This document shows positions 11,930 to 24,044 of a DNA stretch of 64,000 bases, piece by piece. This stretch comes from Symbiodinium natans (lineage: Eukaryota > Sar > Dinophyceae > Suessiales > Symbiodiniaceae). The notes below the pieces were generated by a model. That model ran no database searches. It was given only the letters and a program-made list of their open reading frames with translations, and had not been told where the DNA came from. The stretch is from contig CAJNDS010002070.1 in the NCBI GenBank assembly GCA_905221605.1, positions 524,296-588,295 on the forward strand, given 5' to 3'. The position numbers were made by a program, and so were the translations under genes. How positions within the stretch are numbered: position 1 is the first letter of the stretch; each line of letters begins with the position of its first letter.

Positions 11930-12029
11930 GTGGACGTACCTGCTGGCTGCGGTCCTGGCTCTGCAATTACTCTTGCGATCCCCGTGACTCCCCACGAGAC
12001 GCCACAGGGCTCCAAGGGCCAGGAGGCAG
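11930..12029 (+). CDS. VP module 4, second half, unsplit at GPGS
   Basis: After TTCCCAG|GTG the frame reads VDVPAGCGPGSAITLAIPVT and then a Pro/Gln/Gly tail. It ends one base into a codon at GGCAG|GTCTCT. It pairs with 5947-6034 and splices in phase to 13150. Confidence 0.7.
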
Positions 12030-13149
12030 GTCTCTGTTGAGTTTGGGAGTTGAGTTTTTGGTTGAGGGGCTTATGTTCTAGGCAGCTGGGCATACGGCAC
12101 TGTGAAAAGGGCTTAAGCAGGTTTAGGATGTTTTTGTCCTGCAGGTGTGAGTCGGTGTGAGTGGTTGCGATTTCCGCGGGGGCCCGTGTCCCACGAATTT
12201 TCAAGAAGACGTTGGCGAACCTTTTAATTTAAAAGTCGTGGGCCTTCATGACCTGCCTGTTGACCAGGTTCTTTCCGACTGCCAGGTTCTTTCCAAAATT
12301 GCTCACAAGCAGTTCGAAGACACGGGAGACTGGAAAACGGCTAGCCCAGGTCAGCAGCTCTCTACACGCAGTGCCAGTGCTGTAATGTGGAGTCGAGTCC
12401 TTTCGGAGAGGGGGTCTGTTCAATGGACCCGCTGTCCTGCCCGTTCTGAGAGCCTGAAAACCTGTAGAACCCATCCAAAGGCCCTTGGTGTTTTTGCAGC
12501 ATGCGCCGCCATCCATGGAGCCTTTCTCTACGGGTTTTGATTTTGGGGGTTGAGGCTTTGGCTTCCGGTTTCGGCGGGGCAACCTGGCAATCCAGAACTT
12601 TCAGAAAGTACGGCTGGCTTTCAACCAGTATACACCTGTCTATGTTGCTGCGCTTGGCAGGAGCCCGTGCTGACTGAGGCTACAGGCCGGCTTAGGCTTC
12701 AGTGTGAGGGGCTTTGTAGACAGAATTTAGACTCAGGGGAGCCTTCATTGGACCAATGCCCGCCCGAAGGTACAGTCCTCATCGTTGAATTCCGGTGTCT
12801 CCGTGACCTCGGAACCCCCAAAAGGCTTACATGGGTCTTGAGGCTGAGGAATGTATCTTCAGGGAGGTAGGTGTATGGCTTTCGACTTCTTCGGCTTCAG
12901 GGTTGAGGTGCGGTAGTGCAGCATACAGTTCGGGACCAGCAAGGCTATGCAAGCCTCGAGATTGTCAGACGGACTCTGAAGACCGAGTTGTATGAAGCTA
13001 CATACTCTTCAACCCTTGCGTAATCAACCATCAGCAGTGCTGAGAGTTTCAACCTTCCTCTGGCTCTAACATTGTTCTAAAGCTGTTGCCTAGACCCGCA
13101 GACTCTTCACAAGAGACCATCTACTTCTTGAAGCGTTAATGTGCCGCAG
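12030..13149. other. Intron, no exon supported
   Basis: About 1.1 kb. A stretch near 12758 reads PPEGTVLIVEF and faintly recalls a VP half, but it lacks the PGD core and clear splice sites, so it is not called. Confidence 0.4.
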
Positions 13150-13190
13150 GTGCTGACCCTGTGCCGGTGACCTCCGAGGCCACTCAGGAG
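13150..13190 (+). CDS. Linker exon following module 4 (phase 1 entry, GC donor)
   Basis: GCCGCAG| is followed by two bases completing the codon left by 12029, then ADPVPVTSEATQE and GAG|GCTTGC. The zero frame hits TGA after six codons, so only the spliced phase works, which supports the junction. It is the counterpart of 7573-7610. Confidence 0.55.
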
Positions 13191-13472
13191 GCTTGCTCTC
13201 CGAGTCATCGTGCCATCGCTGTAGCTCAGCATGTAGCAAGACTTGGCGGCCGATTTGTTTTAACATAGGAACAACAGGACAGTACTTACTGGACGTACTA
13301 ACAACAATACATACGCTCAGACCTGTGCTTAGTTACAATCGTTCTCACCGCCGCCGCCGTCGTCGTCAACGGAATCATTTCTTCTGATTGTGGTGGGTAC
13401 TTCCTCTTGAAACTATGAACAACTAGCAGACCGAAGCTATGAAAACAAATGACTCGCTGCAAGGTTTTTAGA

Positions 13473-13714
13473 CATTTGCCAAGACTGAAACCTTGCCACA
13501 AGCACCTGCAAACCATCACCGCGGCATTTTGCCAAGACAAAAACACCTTACCACAAGCACCGGAACCATCCCCGCGGCATTTGCCAAGACGTAAACAATG
13601 CGACACATCTGCGAACCATCTTCGCGGCATTTGCCAAGATCGAAAAGCCTTACCACAAGCACTGCAAACCATCACCGCGGCTTCTGACAAGACCAGAACT
13701 TTGCCGCACACAGG
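13473..13714. repeat. Tandem repeat, unit about 52 bp, about 4.6 copies
   Basis: Units start CATTTGCCAAGA and end ACCATCACCGCGG, with 'ccttaccacaagcac' in the middle. Copies differ by small indels and the last one is truncated. Open frames run through it on both strands because unit lengths vary; no protein family is evident. Confidence 0.85.
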
Positions 13715-14260
13715 AGTGGCGAGTAGAGTGGGAGTGGTTCTAATTAATTTCCTGTCCAAGGTTTTTGAAGAGTGCTGCAGACTTAAATCTGCACGGTATT
13801 TTGTCAACGGCACCCTATCCAAACAATGCTGGCACCTTTCCGAAACTTAAAAGTTCGTTGAGGAGGCTGACTGTCTCGATAGGAGGGAAGAATCTGGAAT
13901 GCAGGCTTCGCAACCTCAACCGTCCTGAGCTCAACAGGCCTCTTCATCCGACAGGGAATCACAAGGCACCCAAGTTAACGTTTACGCAACATATGCCGCA
14001 GTTTCAGAGGACGGTCTTGAACTCCACATGTTCACTTTTTCCCGCATAAAAGTTCAACATGGAGGTCTTCCGAGGCTGTCGTGCTGTAGAGCCCGTGATT
14101 GGCATAGAAGATAACAAGGCCCGGCCCTGCAATGACTCTGGGCGCCATGATCCCGAAGTTTTCGATGCGATACCTTGCAACCACACGTCCTCCGAGCCAC
14201 TAGATCAAGGAGAATTGTCCTGGAGTTAGGCATTGGACAACTGAGCTAGCCACTCGCCAG

Positions 14261-14302
14261 GTAAGCGCGGCAGCAACCACTGAGCCTGCGGAACATGCGG
14301 AG
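14261..14302 (+). CDS. Linker microexon, 42 nt
   Basis: Fourteen phase 0 codons, VSAATTEPAEHAE preceding GAG|GTGGTG (the last Glu is the donor codon). The acceptor is CGCCAG|GTA. The GTAAG right after the acceptor looks like a donor by itself, so the alternative is that CAG|GTAAG is a real 5' splice site. Confidence 0.4.
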
Positions 14303-15144
14303 GTGGTGGGGGGGGAGGGTGGGGGGGGCAGGGTTTGTTGGCTTGAGCCCCTCCTTGCGATTAGTGAGGACCTCTGCAATGTCAGGCTACTTGAAGGCAC
14401 ATGAAGCAGAGGCCAAAAGATCTGCTCGCACAAGTTGATGGACCACATACCTGTGTGCTGGTTTTTGTGCGCGCGCAGTGGCCTGGGATAATTTGGGGTG
14501 AACCGTAAGCCCGAAAATCCATAGAGCCCAAGACTTCGGGCCCGAAAGGCTCAGCATTTTTCAGCATTTAATGCTCGAGCCGAGGAGCACAGGGTTAAGC
14601 AAGGACATGCGGGGGCTTCGGTGCTTGGAGTTTTGCTTCGGGGTGGTTTTCCTTAATGCGTAGCAGAAGGTTTTCGATTTGTAGAGGGCTCCAGCGGTCC
14701 AGGATTTTACCCCTGACAAATCGAGCGCTATTTTGTGTTTGAAGAACCGTTCTTTGAAGCATCGTGAGTCGCGCGCATCGAGCTGTAGTTGCGGAAGCCC
14801 GCGGCGTTTTGAAGCCTGGCTTTGGACTTTGTCTCAATGTGCCACATGTGCCTACAGTCACGAGGATGAGGCCCCCCTCGTGTGCGGCATACTCGTACTT
14901 GGCGTCACATTGAAGCCTGCTTGGTGTTGAGGCTGCTGAGGCCTCAAAAGTGCTGGCTGTGACCAAATTCGACAAAAAATAGGCACATGGAATGCGCCAT
15001 CCTCGTAACTGTCGCTTTTCAAGCATCGTTTGTTGTTCATCTCAAAAGAGCAGACAGTTAGGAGGATGAGGTATGTGAGGTGTGCCATCCCCGTATCTGT
15101 CGTCATGTTTGAACCTTAATTGGCTTGATGTTCACGCCTCAAAG

Positions 15145-15270
15145 GTAGTGAGAGAGAGAGAGACCCAAACCAAGAAAGAAAGAAAGAAAGAATGAACGAA
15201 AGAATGAGTGAATGAAATAATGAAAGGAAAGAGGAAGGCTGACAGAGAGAGAGAGAGAGAGAGAGATGAT
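15145..15270. repeat. GA and GAAA simple repeats
   Basis: GAGAGAGA, AAAG and GAATGA runs over about 125 bp in an intron. Confidence 0.85.
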
Positions 15271-15545
15271 AGAGATACGGAAAGAGAGACATAAGACACT
15301 TCATTTCGGATCTCGGGTCGTGCGCCGCGTCTCTTTTGTTCTCCGTGCTGTTGCAAGGGTGCACACATCCCATAAAGTACGGCGGCAAAACGCAAAGACG
15401 TCCAAACCTGCTACAAGCTGAATATCCTAGTCCAAGAACCACTTGCGATTGCTCGGAAATTTCTAGCAAGGGTCGCCCCTCATGGGCGCTCACATCATCA
15501 ACCCGTAGCTGCCCAGCGTGTTTTCAATCAAAAAGGGTAAAGAAA

Positions 15546-15590
15546 GTGCAGATCCCTTGTCGTGGATGACCTTCGGGCGACATCCACATT
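15546..15590 (+). pseudogene. Broken VP first-half exon with in-frame TGA
   Basis: The frame reads VQIPCRG, a TGA, then PSGDIHI, followed by GC exactly where first-half exons have their donor (after G-D-x-x-x). Compared with intact exons it has one extra codon, the stop, and a left edge of AAA rather than AG. It looks like a decayed VP exon inside the linker region; chance similarity is the alternative. Confidence 0.35.
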
Positions 15591-15822
15591 GCCTGTGCAG
15601 GGTGGTCAGTGTGGTGTTCTTCGCAATACTTGCCACACGCGCCACACCTCACACACGCATAGGCACACGCCCCTAGGACGCCCACGCCCACCGGCGCGCA
15701 CCTGGGAGCACCTGCGCACACGCGCACGTGCACACGGCACATGGGCGCAAGCGCACGCCGACAGGCGGCTCACGCGCAGAGCAGTCCGCATACCTAATCC
15801 AGCCCGGACAGCCCTGCCGCAG

Positions 15823-15864
15823 GAGCCGCCGACCTGCACGGTGCCGGCGAGTCCAGCAGCACCG
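15823..15864 (+). CDS. Linker microexon, 42 nt, GC donor
   Basis: Fourteen phase 0 codons, EPPTCTVPASPAAP, between CCGCAG|GAG and CCG|GCTCCA. Confidence 0.45.
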
Positions 15865-16190
15865 GCTCCAACTTACAGAGCTTCAGGGAATTTCAGGGCA
15901 CTTGTAGGCTTGCTCTGGTTTTTGGTTCAGGGTCTTGGGCCTAGCTGCCTAGCTTTCGGTCAGGGTTCTGTGGGAGGTGATGGAGTTGGGATTTGAGGCT
16001 TTGCAGCCATCGAGCCGAAGACGAGAGAGCCTAACGCTCAATCCTAAATCCTCAACGTCAGACAGTTTGACCCCGGAACCTCCAGAACTCCCAGGGCGAA
16101 GCCTGGTTGGGCATCTTGGGTGGTTCCTCAACCCCTGACAAACCAGTGAAACACTTCCAGCACTCCGAAATCCTCAGCCGCAGCAACCAG

Positions 16191-16235
16191 GAAGCAGCTC
16201 CTGCCGAGACCTCGAACGAGGCGGAAGTGGTGGAG
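16191..16235 (+). CDS. Linker microexon, 45 nt
   Basis: Fifteen phase 0 codons, EAAPAETSNEAEVVE, between AACCAG|GAA and GAG|GTGTGG. It is nearly the same peptide as 21342-21386, same length, clearly duplicated exons. Confidence 0.6.
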
Positions 16236-16491
16236 GTGTGGGGGGCAGCATTTTAGGGCATCAGGTACAGTGTTTTGGTTGTCCCTGTTGTCGGATACGC
16301 TTCAGGTTTTGTCAGTGCGTGCCTCCTGCACAACTCTACCTATGTTTGAGTCTAGAGTCTAGAGGTAGAAGTCGAAGCGCGGCTTTGCTTCCTGGTACGC
16401 TGCGCCTCCTTTGGCAAAGCGGCCCCTAACAAACTTAAACAACCCTATACGTTTGCCCAACAACCACAAATTGTGCACTCCCGTTGCCAAG

Positions 16492-16515
16492 GTTGCGGAG
16501 AAGGTGCCGGAGCCA
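16492..16515 (+). CDS. Linker microexon, 24 nt, GC donor
   Basis: Eight phase 0 codons, VAEKVPEP, between GCCAAG|GTT and CCA|GCTCCA. It pairs with 24045-24068 (VAEQVSEP), cut at the same residue. The similarity continues a few residues past the donor (APEL/VPEL), so a longer exon or a duplicated flank is possible. Confidence 0.45.
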
Positions 16516-18584
16516 GCTCCAGAACTCACAACGAAGCCACAGCTCAATTTGTGGACGTGTGACTGGTTGCTGTTGTTCTTTAAGTGCTTTCTTGTGCCTC
16601 GTGTGCTGTCTGTGTTTTTTTTTTGTTTGCTTGTTTTGCTTTGCATTTACGGGTCTTTGGGGATGCGCGCGTGGATTGATTTGGGGTGAGCTTGTAAGGT
16701 GATTCTTTTCGTGCCGAAGCTCAGGATAAGCCCAGAACCCTAAGTTAGGAGATGCCTGTTGGCAGGTTTAAGGGTTTAGGGCTGCTGCATGTCGGTGTTA
16801 TAGGGCTTCCAACATGCAGGTCCGTAGTTTCGCATACACGCTGCTCTGGCTGAAAGCTGAGGACCGAGATTTGGAGTCATATAAAATACAGCCCAGGTTT
16901 TCGACGATTTCGCTGCGGCGCTTATGAGTGGATGTCCGGTGTGAGGATGCGGGACGAGCATGGACAGAACATGTCAGGTGCAGGTGCGTGATCATTGTTC
17001 GACACACGCTACTCCCCAAACTGGAGAATCGCGCGGGCTCCGACACATCCCAAGCTCTGGACCCTCAGGAACTGCCCTTTCGTCAACCACTTAGCCATTG
17101 ACCCGGAACCTTCTGCGGGTAGCAAGGTTGTCACGCACCTTTACGAGCGCTCGCGGCAAGTTTTTTTTCTTGGGGGGGGGAGGGGGTGGGCGGGGGGGAG
17201 GTTCGGGGGCAGTCTGAGTCTGACACTGAGGGCAGTCTTGAGACGCCACTTCTAGAGGGTCCGAACATATAACACATTTAATAAGTAACACTTTGCTTAG
17301 TTTGGACCTTTTTTTCAGCAAGAGGATCATTCTGGACTTAATGCTCAAGAACAATTATACAGTATGGGTTTCTGGCACCTAATTCCCTCGCCCTGAGCCC
17401 TAGACCCGAAACCTTTGGGGCCACTGATCTACTGCCAGACTGTGCTATTGAATCTACATGTCTTCTAGCTTCAGATTCTATTTTCTGGATCAAGAAGTTT
17501 CTTATCACGCTCCTGACCATCCCGGAGAATCAAAAAGCAAACCTTTCCCCCACGTGCAAAATCAATGTTACGTCGCAATTGCTGCTATTTGATCGAGGTA
17601 TGTGATTTCGGTTTCCGATGAAAATCACAGGGTTTGTTCAGGGGGCTCGGGTTGCTTGACTGGAATATGTTTGGGCGACCATTTTGGCAAGCGTCATGCA
17701 GTGGTTCATCTGAACCGTGTCCGGGCGCCATTCTCGTGTGTTTTGAGTCTTTGTCAGAGATTCGTGTTCCGCGCAGGATCAAACCCTTTCCCCTGCTTGC
17801 AGACCATTCTACAACCCAAACTCTAAACCCGCTGAATGCTGCGCCGTATAGGCTTTATAAGTTGGCGCCTGAGGAACTCTGTCGTTGAGTCTCCTGCCAT
17901 CAACCTCACGGGGGAGGACTGGGCCGCGTTCTTGACATTGAACGCCTAACCAAAACTTGAGGCCGAGAGACCATCAAGACAAGAGAAGTGTCCCTGAGTC
18001 ACCGCGGTTGAGTCGAGAACGCAGCAGCCTGGAGTCAGAAACGCCCCGAAACCACGAACGACCTTCCCAGGCAAAACGCCAAACAATCTATTTGGCAAAC
18101 ACATCTACCCAAACTTTGGACCCTATTTTGCCGAGAGAGAAACCTTGGTGCCCTTGTTCGTGGGAAGGCTGTCCCAACGATTAGCCAGGGTGAGGAATGG
18201 AGTGCTACTTGGGGCCCCAGGGATTGGGCGCATAGTTTAGGCCCTTCAACACTGCAAGGGCCCCTGCTTTGGGCAACTCGAGTCACTGGAGCCGCGTGCG
18301 GAGATCTAAAAATCAGAAACGCCTTTCTCGTTACGCAGAGCCCATGAATAGTTCCAAGAGCACACCATGCTAGATGCAAGTCATATGTACGTTTGCCCGA
18401 AACATCCGCCCACACCAAGTTCCTAACGTCCTTTCTTGTTTGTGCTCGGAATGTTTCGAGGTTCATTAATGCTTGAATGGCAGCCGAACATCTACCCTGA
18501 TACCGCAAATTCTAAGCCGTTTTAATCCTAGAGGCCCACGCGCAACCGTTTTGAGTTCAGAAACTTCAGGGGGCACCCTTTCAG
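16516..18584. other. Long intronic stretch with one weak exon
   Basis: Two kilobases with little coding signal beyond a possible 27-nt exon at 17917-17943 (DWAAFLTLN, AG|G, GC donor). A CCATTTTGGC word at 17679-17688 matches ten bases of the dinoflagellate spliced leader. Confidence 0.4.
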
Positions 18585-18623
18585 GAGGCGCCTGCGGAAC
18601 CATCCGAAGAGGCTGCTGCGCAG
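18585..18623 (+). CDS. Linker microexon, 39 nt, GC donor
   Basis: Thirteen phase 0 codons, EAPAEPSEEAAAQ, between TTTCAG|GAG and CAG|GCCCTT. It belongs to the EA-x-PAE-[PT]-S-x-E subfamily with 16191, 19915 and 21342. Confidence 0.6.
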
Positions 18624-18847
18624 GCCCTTGAAGAGTCTAAGAATCTAAAACCTTCAACTTCCTGAGCCCTGAACTCTTTCAGCCTTTCAGCAGTCTGAAA
18701 TCAATATACCACAGGCCAGTTGAAGGTGCCTAAAGGATGCGACCCAAGCTCTTAAGAAAGCCTATGCCAAGGTTTAGTACTTAGTTGAGGGATGTCGAGA
18801 GCTCAGGCCTGCTTTGTGGCTTTCAGGGTTCGGGTTCCTCGCGCCAG

Positions 18848-18898
18848 GAAGCAACAGAGGCAGCGGAGGCAACGAGACCCGTGGAAGAGACCGCGCAG
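18848..18898 (+). CDS. Linker microexon, 51 nt, GC donor
   Basis: Seventeen phase 0 codons, EATEAAEATRPVEETAQ, between CGCCAG|GAA and CAG|GCGACT. Confidence 0.6.
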
Positions 18899-19914
18899 GC
18901 GACTAGGGAGAATGACTGGGGTGTTGACTGGGCTGAGCATGAGCCACAGACAAAGCCCTGCCAAAGCCACAAGATGTCATCAAATCCACCAGTTCTACCT
19001 TATATTCGATTTCCACAAGGCCCCACCCAAGCAAAAGCTTCCGGCCGGACCGCTGACTGCTTTCGGATAAGTGTTGAGTGTCTTACTGGTTGCTCGAGAC
19101 GGCGCAAGCTACTTCCATGTGATTTTTGGACCTCCTGCTGCGGCAAGGAGACCAAAAACAAAGAGCCTCAAAGGATGAGGGTTTGAACGAGTTCTCGCGC
19201 TTGGCTGGCAGCACGCTAGTTCCTTTCCGATGTTTACGGTGTTGACAGTTCTTGCGGTAACCATATTCGTCTCGGAAGAGATCGGAAGCCGCTGGGCGCT
19301 CCTCGATGTGCCTGCTTCTCTTCTCAACCTGTGAATGCCTCAAAGAGGCATTAAACGCATCCTGAAAACATCACGAGAAGAACTGTTAGTTTTTTCAGGG
19401 CGAAGCGTCTGACTGACCCAAACTTTACCCCGTTTTCAGCGGAGTTCGTTGCCTGTTGTGTTAATTGGCGTGGACGACTTTGGAGTGGCAGGCTGTGGCA
19501 GGTAGGTGGTCTCTCCATGTTTCCGCTTGCATTCGGATCAGTCTTTTCTTAACTCGGCCGGGGCCTTTGCAAAGCTTGAGGGCTTCCGAAATTAGCTCTT
19601 TTGAATCTATGTTTCCGTTCACAACCCGCCCAAGGTCTCGATTGGAGAGCATTGCTCAGGTTGAATGGCGGTGTCAGAAAGAGGCCAAAAAAAACCCACA
19701 GAGCACTCCCTTCTGTACATCGCCAAGCCCACAAGGGCTACGGGCTGCCATAAGATGTCTCCGGGTGTTTGTGGCTTATGGCATGTAGCGTATGGGACTG
19801 AAAGCTCGGATCTTGATGTTTATGAAAGGTTCTCGAGTTCCTCTCAGTTTTTCACCTGAAAACTTTAGAGCATGCTGAACCCGGGCCTTAGGACTGGGGG
19901 GTTTCGCCGGTCAG

Positions 19915-19947
19915 GAAGCGACCGTCCCGGCAGAGCCATCCAACGAG
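19915..19947 (+). CDS. Linker microexon, 33 nt, GC donor
   Basis: Eleven phase 0 codons, EATVPAEPSNE, between GGTCAG|GAA and GAG|GCGCTC. It is strongly similar to 16191 and 21342. Confidence 0.55.
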
Positions 19948-20231
19948 GCGCTCGTGCTGAAACCATTTTCGGAAAGAGCTTAGGCGACTTGAGTTTGCAG
20001 ATTTGTTGGGTTTTTTGGGCTTATTGGGATTGAGTCTCAAGATGTCCCCGGGCCCGCGGGTTCGAGGGCAAATAGGGTAGGCACATTCGGGTTGTGAAGG
20101 CTGCCCTAGGCTTTTAGGTTTGCAGGGAGTGCATCGACTGAGAAACATGACTTCGGCCTGTGGTGTTTCTTGGTCTTCTTGAGACGATTACCCGTTTCGT
20201 TCCGGGGGAGTCGAAGAAGCTCAGTGGTGAG

Positions 20232-20255
20232 GTAGAAGAAGCTGCAGACACAGGG
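20232..20255 (+). CDS. Possible linker microexon, 24 nt, GC donor
   Basis: VEEAADTG between GGTGAG|GTA and GGG|GCTTGA. Composition and splice context fit, but the exon is short enough to arise by chance. Confidence 0.3.
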
Positions 20256-21026
20256 GCTTGAACGAACGGAGCTTCTTTTACCTGAATGCTCCCCATTGGG
20301 ACAGGATGTACTTGTAGGGATTGTCGCCGGCGGGGAAGATTGTCACTGAAGTAAGCGGCCAAACTGATCCTAAAGTTCGAGAAGCGGAATCCTGCCCCCC
20401 TCCAACTGTTCACGCGGAACAGCTCAGGCTTCCGCAAGTTTCGCTAGTGTACCAGGGCATGGACCCTGCAAAATCTGTACCTGCCAGCTTGCCTAGCCTC
20501 ATCCAGTCGTGGGTTACGAGCACGTTGGCACGTTGGCTGACGATCAGTCTTGGGAGGGGATCACATGCACGTTGTGCCAAACACTTCTATACAAACCGGT
20601 TTTGCGGTCCAATCTGCGACGTGGCATTGCAGTCATCAGCCTCCCTTTCTGATGCACTGCCTAGACAAAACATGTTGAATCATAATCCAAAATTATGATG
20701 TAAGGAGGGAGCCTTGTGGGAGGTGCTTCGGTCAATCCACCCGTGTGACTCGCTCGTCACAAAGCCAATTTGGGGGAGTCTGCTTTCTACAATTTAAAAA
20801 CAAAATTTGAATCTGGGAACGGCGCTGTAGCAGGCTAAAGTATGTGGCGAGTGAGGGTTGAACCCACACCCTTTTTTAGCATCTTGGCCCTTAGACCGAT
20901 GGATTGCCTTACAGCGTCTGAATTGTGCAAGTGGGCTTTCTGGGATTGAGGGTCTGGGCGCTGAGGATTCGGAGGCGTAAAGCGCAGTGTGCAAAGCGCA
21001 GTGTACAAGTCGAGGCCGCCTTGCAG

Positions 21027-21053
21027 GACGCGGTGAAGCCCACACCAGTGGAG
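21027..21053 (+). CDS. Linker microexon, 27 nt
   Basis: DAVKPTPVE between TTGCAG|GAC and GAG|GTGCTG. The frame is open leftward (VEAALQ), so a longer exon is possible. Confidence 0.4.
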
Positions 21054-21341
21054 GTGCTGGTGGGGATGCCCTTTGCAGTGCGGCTGCTTACACTTGATAA
21101 GAGACCCTTACCCCGCACCCTCAAGCCTGTGAGCCAAACTCGAAGCTCAGAGACCCTGAGGCCCTCAAACGATGGCTCTGAGCGAGTAAATTGATGGGGT
21201 CAGTTGAAGTCGAAGTCGAATTCCGGGTTGAGGTTCGGCCTTAGGGGCAAGGTGCTCGGCAACTGAGGCAAGTGTGCTGCATTTAATCTGAAATTCTGGA
21301 GAGTCTATGCCATGTACTCTCGGGTGGGCTTGAGTAGCCAG

Positions 21342-21386
21342 GAAGCCGCGCCACCAGCGGAGACCTCGAAAGAGGCAGATGCGCAA
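21342..21386 (+). CDS. Linker microexon, 45 nt
   Basis: Fifteen phase 0 codons, EAAPPAETSKEADAQ, between AGCCAG|GAA and CAA|GTGAAG. Duplicate of 16191-16235. Confidence 0.6.
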
Positions 21387-21771
21387 GTGAAGGCGGCGTG
21401 TAGCTTGCACACTTCAACGCAGTGATGAGAGACAACCTCCGAGGCATAAACCCGCAGCGCCCTCAATCTAAGTTCTAGCAGCAAAAAATCCAGGCCTACG
21501 CAGTTCAGGGTGACAAGATAAGGCAGAGGGCCCTCCTAGGGCTGGTGAAGCTAGAGCTGTTGAAGCTCTTGGGTTGTAGGATTCTTGAGGATGCTTGCGT
21601 TTAGGCTTTGGAGATATGAGCCTCTGGGGTATGGCCGATGGGCGTAGACTCATGGACACTTTCAATCCACGCATTGTTCTCCCAAACCCAAGAATTGCGG
21701 GTCTCTGTAAATCCTTCCGAAAAGGGCTGAATAGTAGGCCATGTGTGGCGCAGGGCTTCCAAGCCCCGAAG

Positions 21772-21822
21772 GCCTCGGATCCGGAGCCGAGCGCCACGAC
21801 GGCGGACGTGCCGGACTCCGAG
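21772..21822 (+). CDS. Linker microexon, 51 nt, GC donor
   Basis: Seventeen phase 0 codons, ASDPEPSATTADVPDSE, between CCGAAG|GCC and GAG|GCCAAG. Confidence 0.55.
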
Positions 21823-23347
21823 GCCAAGGCCGGGACCTTTCGGGTCACGTGAGGGGTTGCCACATACCTGGGCGCATACTTGTTTTTGCATGCTGAACTT
21901 GAAGCGAAGACGGGCGTTTACTGGTGTAGATGGAGCTCTGTGAGGCCTTTCCCAGTTAAACTCTTGATCTCCCAAGCCGGTATCGGGACCTTGAAAAGCT
22001 CCCCTTGTTGCTGCGACGTCTTCGTTGCTTTTGGGTTGGCAAGACAGAGACTTAGAGCAAGGTTGTGGGCAAACCTTGTTTAAGAATGAGCGTTCTAGAG
22101 GGTCTTGTACATGTATATGTGTATGTGTATGACCAGACACTCTTTTTCATTTTTCGAATGTAGGCCCCAACCCTTAAACCCCAAACCCCGTGGCGCCCAT
22201 CCGTCGTTTTAGGGAGGCCTCAACCGCTGGGCCGGGAGCTTCAAGTTCAAACTGATTCAAGCTCCCACGCTTTCGAAACCAAGAGAACCCCAAACCCTGG
22301 CGGCTCATCTCAAGCCCAAGGGGAAGGATAGTACGAGTACCGTCTTCTTACTGATTCTGGGCGTGGGGCTAATTGTGGAGCCAAGATCACCAGCTTCTTC
22401 CTGCGGCCTTTTCATACCTCTGCGGCATCTTTAAGCCCTTGGTACTTGAGCATTTGTGATTGCTTGTCTGCTCTTGGTGTCGAGAGCCCCTATCAACAAC
22501 ATAAAGCGCCCAAGTCACCAGCTAATTCAGTTTGACCGTCTGCGATTGAAGCAACGAGTAAGAGAAACTAGCCGCAAGTAGCATACATATGAGACGAAGC
22601 AAGTCCATAAAATCACGAAGAGCGAAGGGCGTCTCGACCGTCTCGGCAGACGTGGTGCCGCCAACGGTGGTGGCCGAGCTTGCATTGGGATGCTTTCAGA
22701 ACGGCACCATAGACCATAGCGGCCATAGCTGCCTCAGCTTCTTCAGCTTTCGTCTCGGGGCTGTACATTGTTGCAGGTGGGGTGCTCTGTAGAAGCGCAG
22801 TCACAATTTCAGAATATCTTAATGACCTCAAGTTCCACGGTCACATATGCGACGTGCCCGCAGAACCATCGAAGTCTCTAGGCATCAGGGACAGCGGGAT
22901 TTGCAGCCCTGAGCACCCAACCCTAAACTTAAACCTTAATTCCCAGTCCTAGCCGGCCCTCAGCAGATCACAGAACGGCGAGGAAAACGGTATTTGCTGC
23001 ATTGCGCACGTGAGTGGGAGACGCCCTGTTCGCAGAATTTTCGTGTTCGGCAGCGTCGAGCAGCCAAAGCTTGAACCCCGGAACAAATTCATAAAAGCCA
23101 AGCACAAGCAAAGGAGTCACGGTCTGAACTCGCAGATCCCGTGTCCCAGGCCAGGGTTGCTGCCGGGGATTTTCTGAGGGTTTGCTCTACCGAACGTGTT
23201 GTGCTGTCTTAACGGAGCTTCAGACTTCCGCGGAATGATCCCAAAAACCCTGAGAGCGATCCCTGACCTCACCAGCGTTTAAATGTTTAAGCTTTTCCTG
23301 ACCACCAACCCCACAGCCCAACTAACCCGAATCCAGTTTCTGTCCAG

Positions 23348-23377
23348 GTGCTGGCCGCTGCCGTGGCTGACGTGGCG
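23348..23377 (+). CDS. Linker microexon, 30 nt, GC donor
   Basis: VLAAAVADVA between GTCCAG|GTG and GCG|GCTGGC. Confidence 0.4.
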
Positions 23378-24044
23378 GCTGGCCGAGGAAACTATGAGTA
23401 CTAGGTTACTAGGGCTGACGCTTAGAGATCTTTCAGCATGACGCGGTCGTCATTCGAGTTTGCTGCTACTATATGGACTCCTAGTTGGCGACATGACTTG
23501 TTACCACAAAAACATGCGTCGCTCACAGTCGCATTTCTGTACTGCTGCAGGCGAACTTTCTAAAGGTGTTCAGAAAAGAAGAGGGATTATCGTCGTACGC
23601 GTGCAGAGCCCGAACTATTTGTTGTGCTTCATCTGCAAGCGAGCCTGGATCCAAGAACGAACGCTTCCCTGTCAGAGGATGTTTATCTTGGGATGGAGGA
23701 CCTTGACCCTTGTTTCCTTAGGCCGCAAGATCCTGATGCCCAGGCCGAAGCCTTGAAGCCCTGAGTCGCCCGTTCAAGCTCCTCCATCCTCAAAAGTCAA
23801 AGCCCTGAAGCCCCAAAAAAGTGAAGCCTGGAGAAATCAACAGAACATGCAAGCGACTTCATAGTCAGCCTTCGAAGAGGGGCAACAACATCCCCGAGGG
23901 ATTCCAGGGCTTTTTAGAGGACGAGGATGTGCTGGAGCTTTGGCAAGGGGAGGAACTGTAGGCTTTTGGACAGTTTGCAAGAGTTGGCATAAAACCATGC
24001 CGACTTCAGATCGAAGAAAAGTTAGGGCCCAATTCGAACTCGAG

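Noticed and set aside
20321-20698. 125-codon + strand frame
   Set aside because: Some protein-like text but no domain, no matching splice context and no link to neighbouring exons.
20843-20925. tRNA-like sequence on the minus strand
   Set aside because: A 5-bp T arm with TTCAACC loop and a possible D arm are present, but the acceptor ends do not pair and the anticodon stem fails. At most a decayed tRNA-derived piece.
22613-22831. Minus-strand frame containing SPETKAEEAEAAMAAMVY
   Set aside because: Coding-like but isolated on the minus strand; no splice sites or neighbours support it. The + strand of the same bases has a weak linker-like reading (DVVPPTVVAELA) with a poor acceptor.
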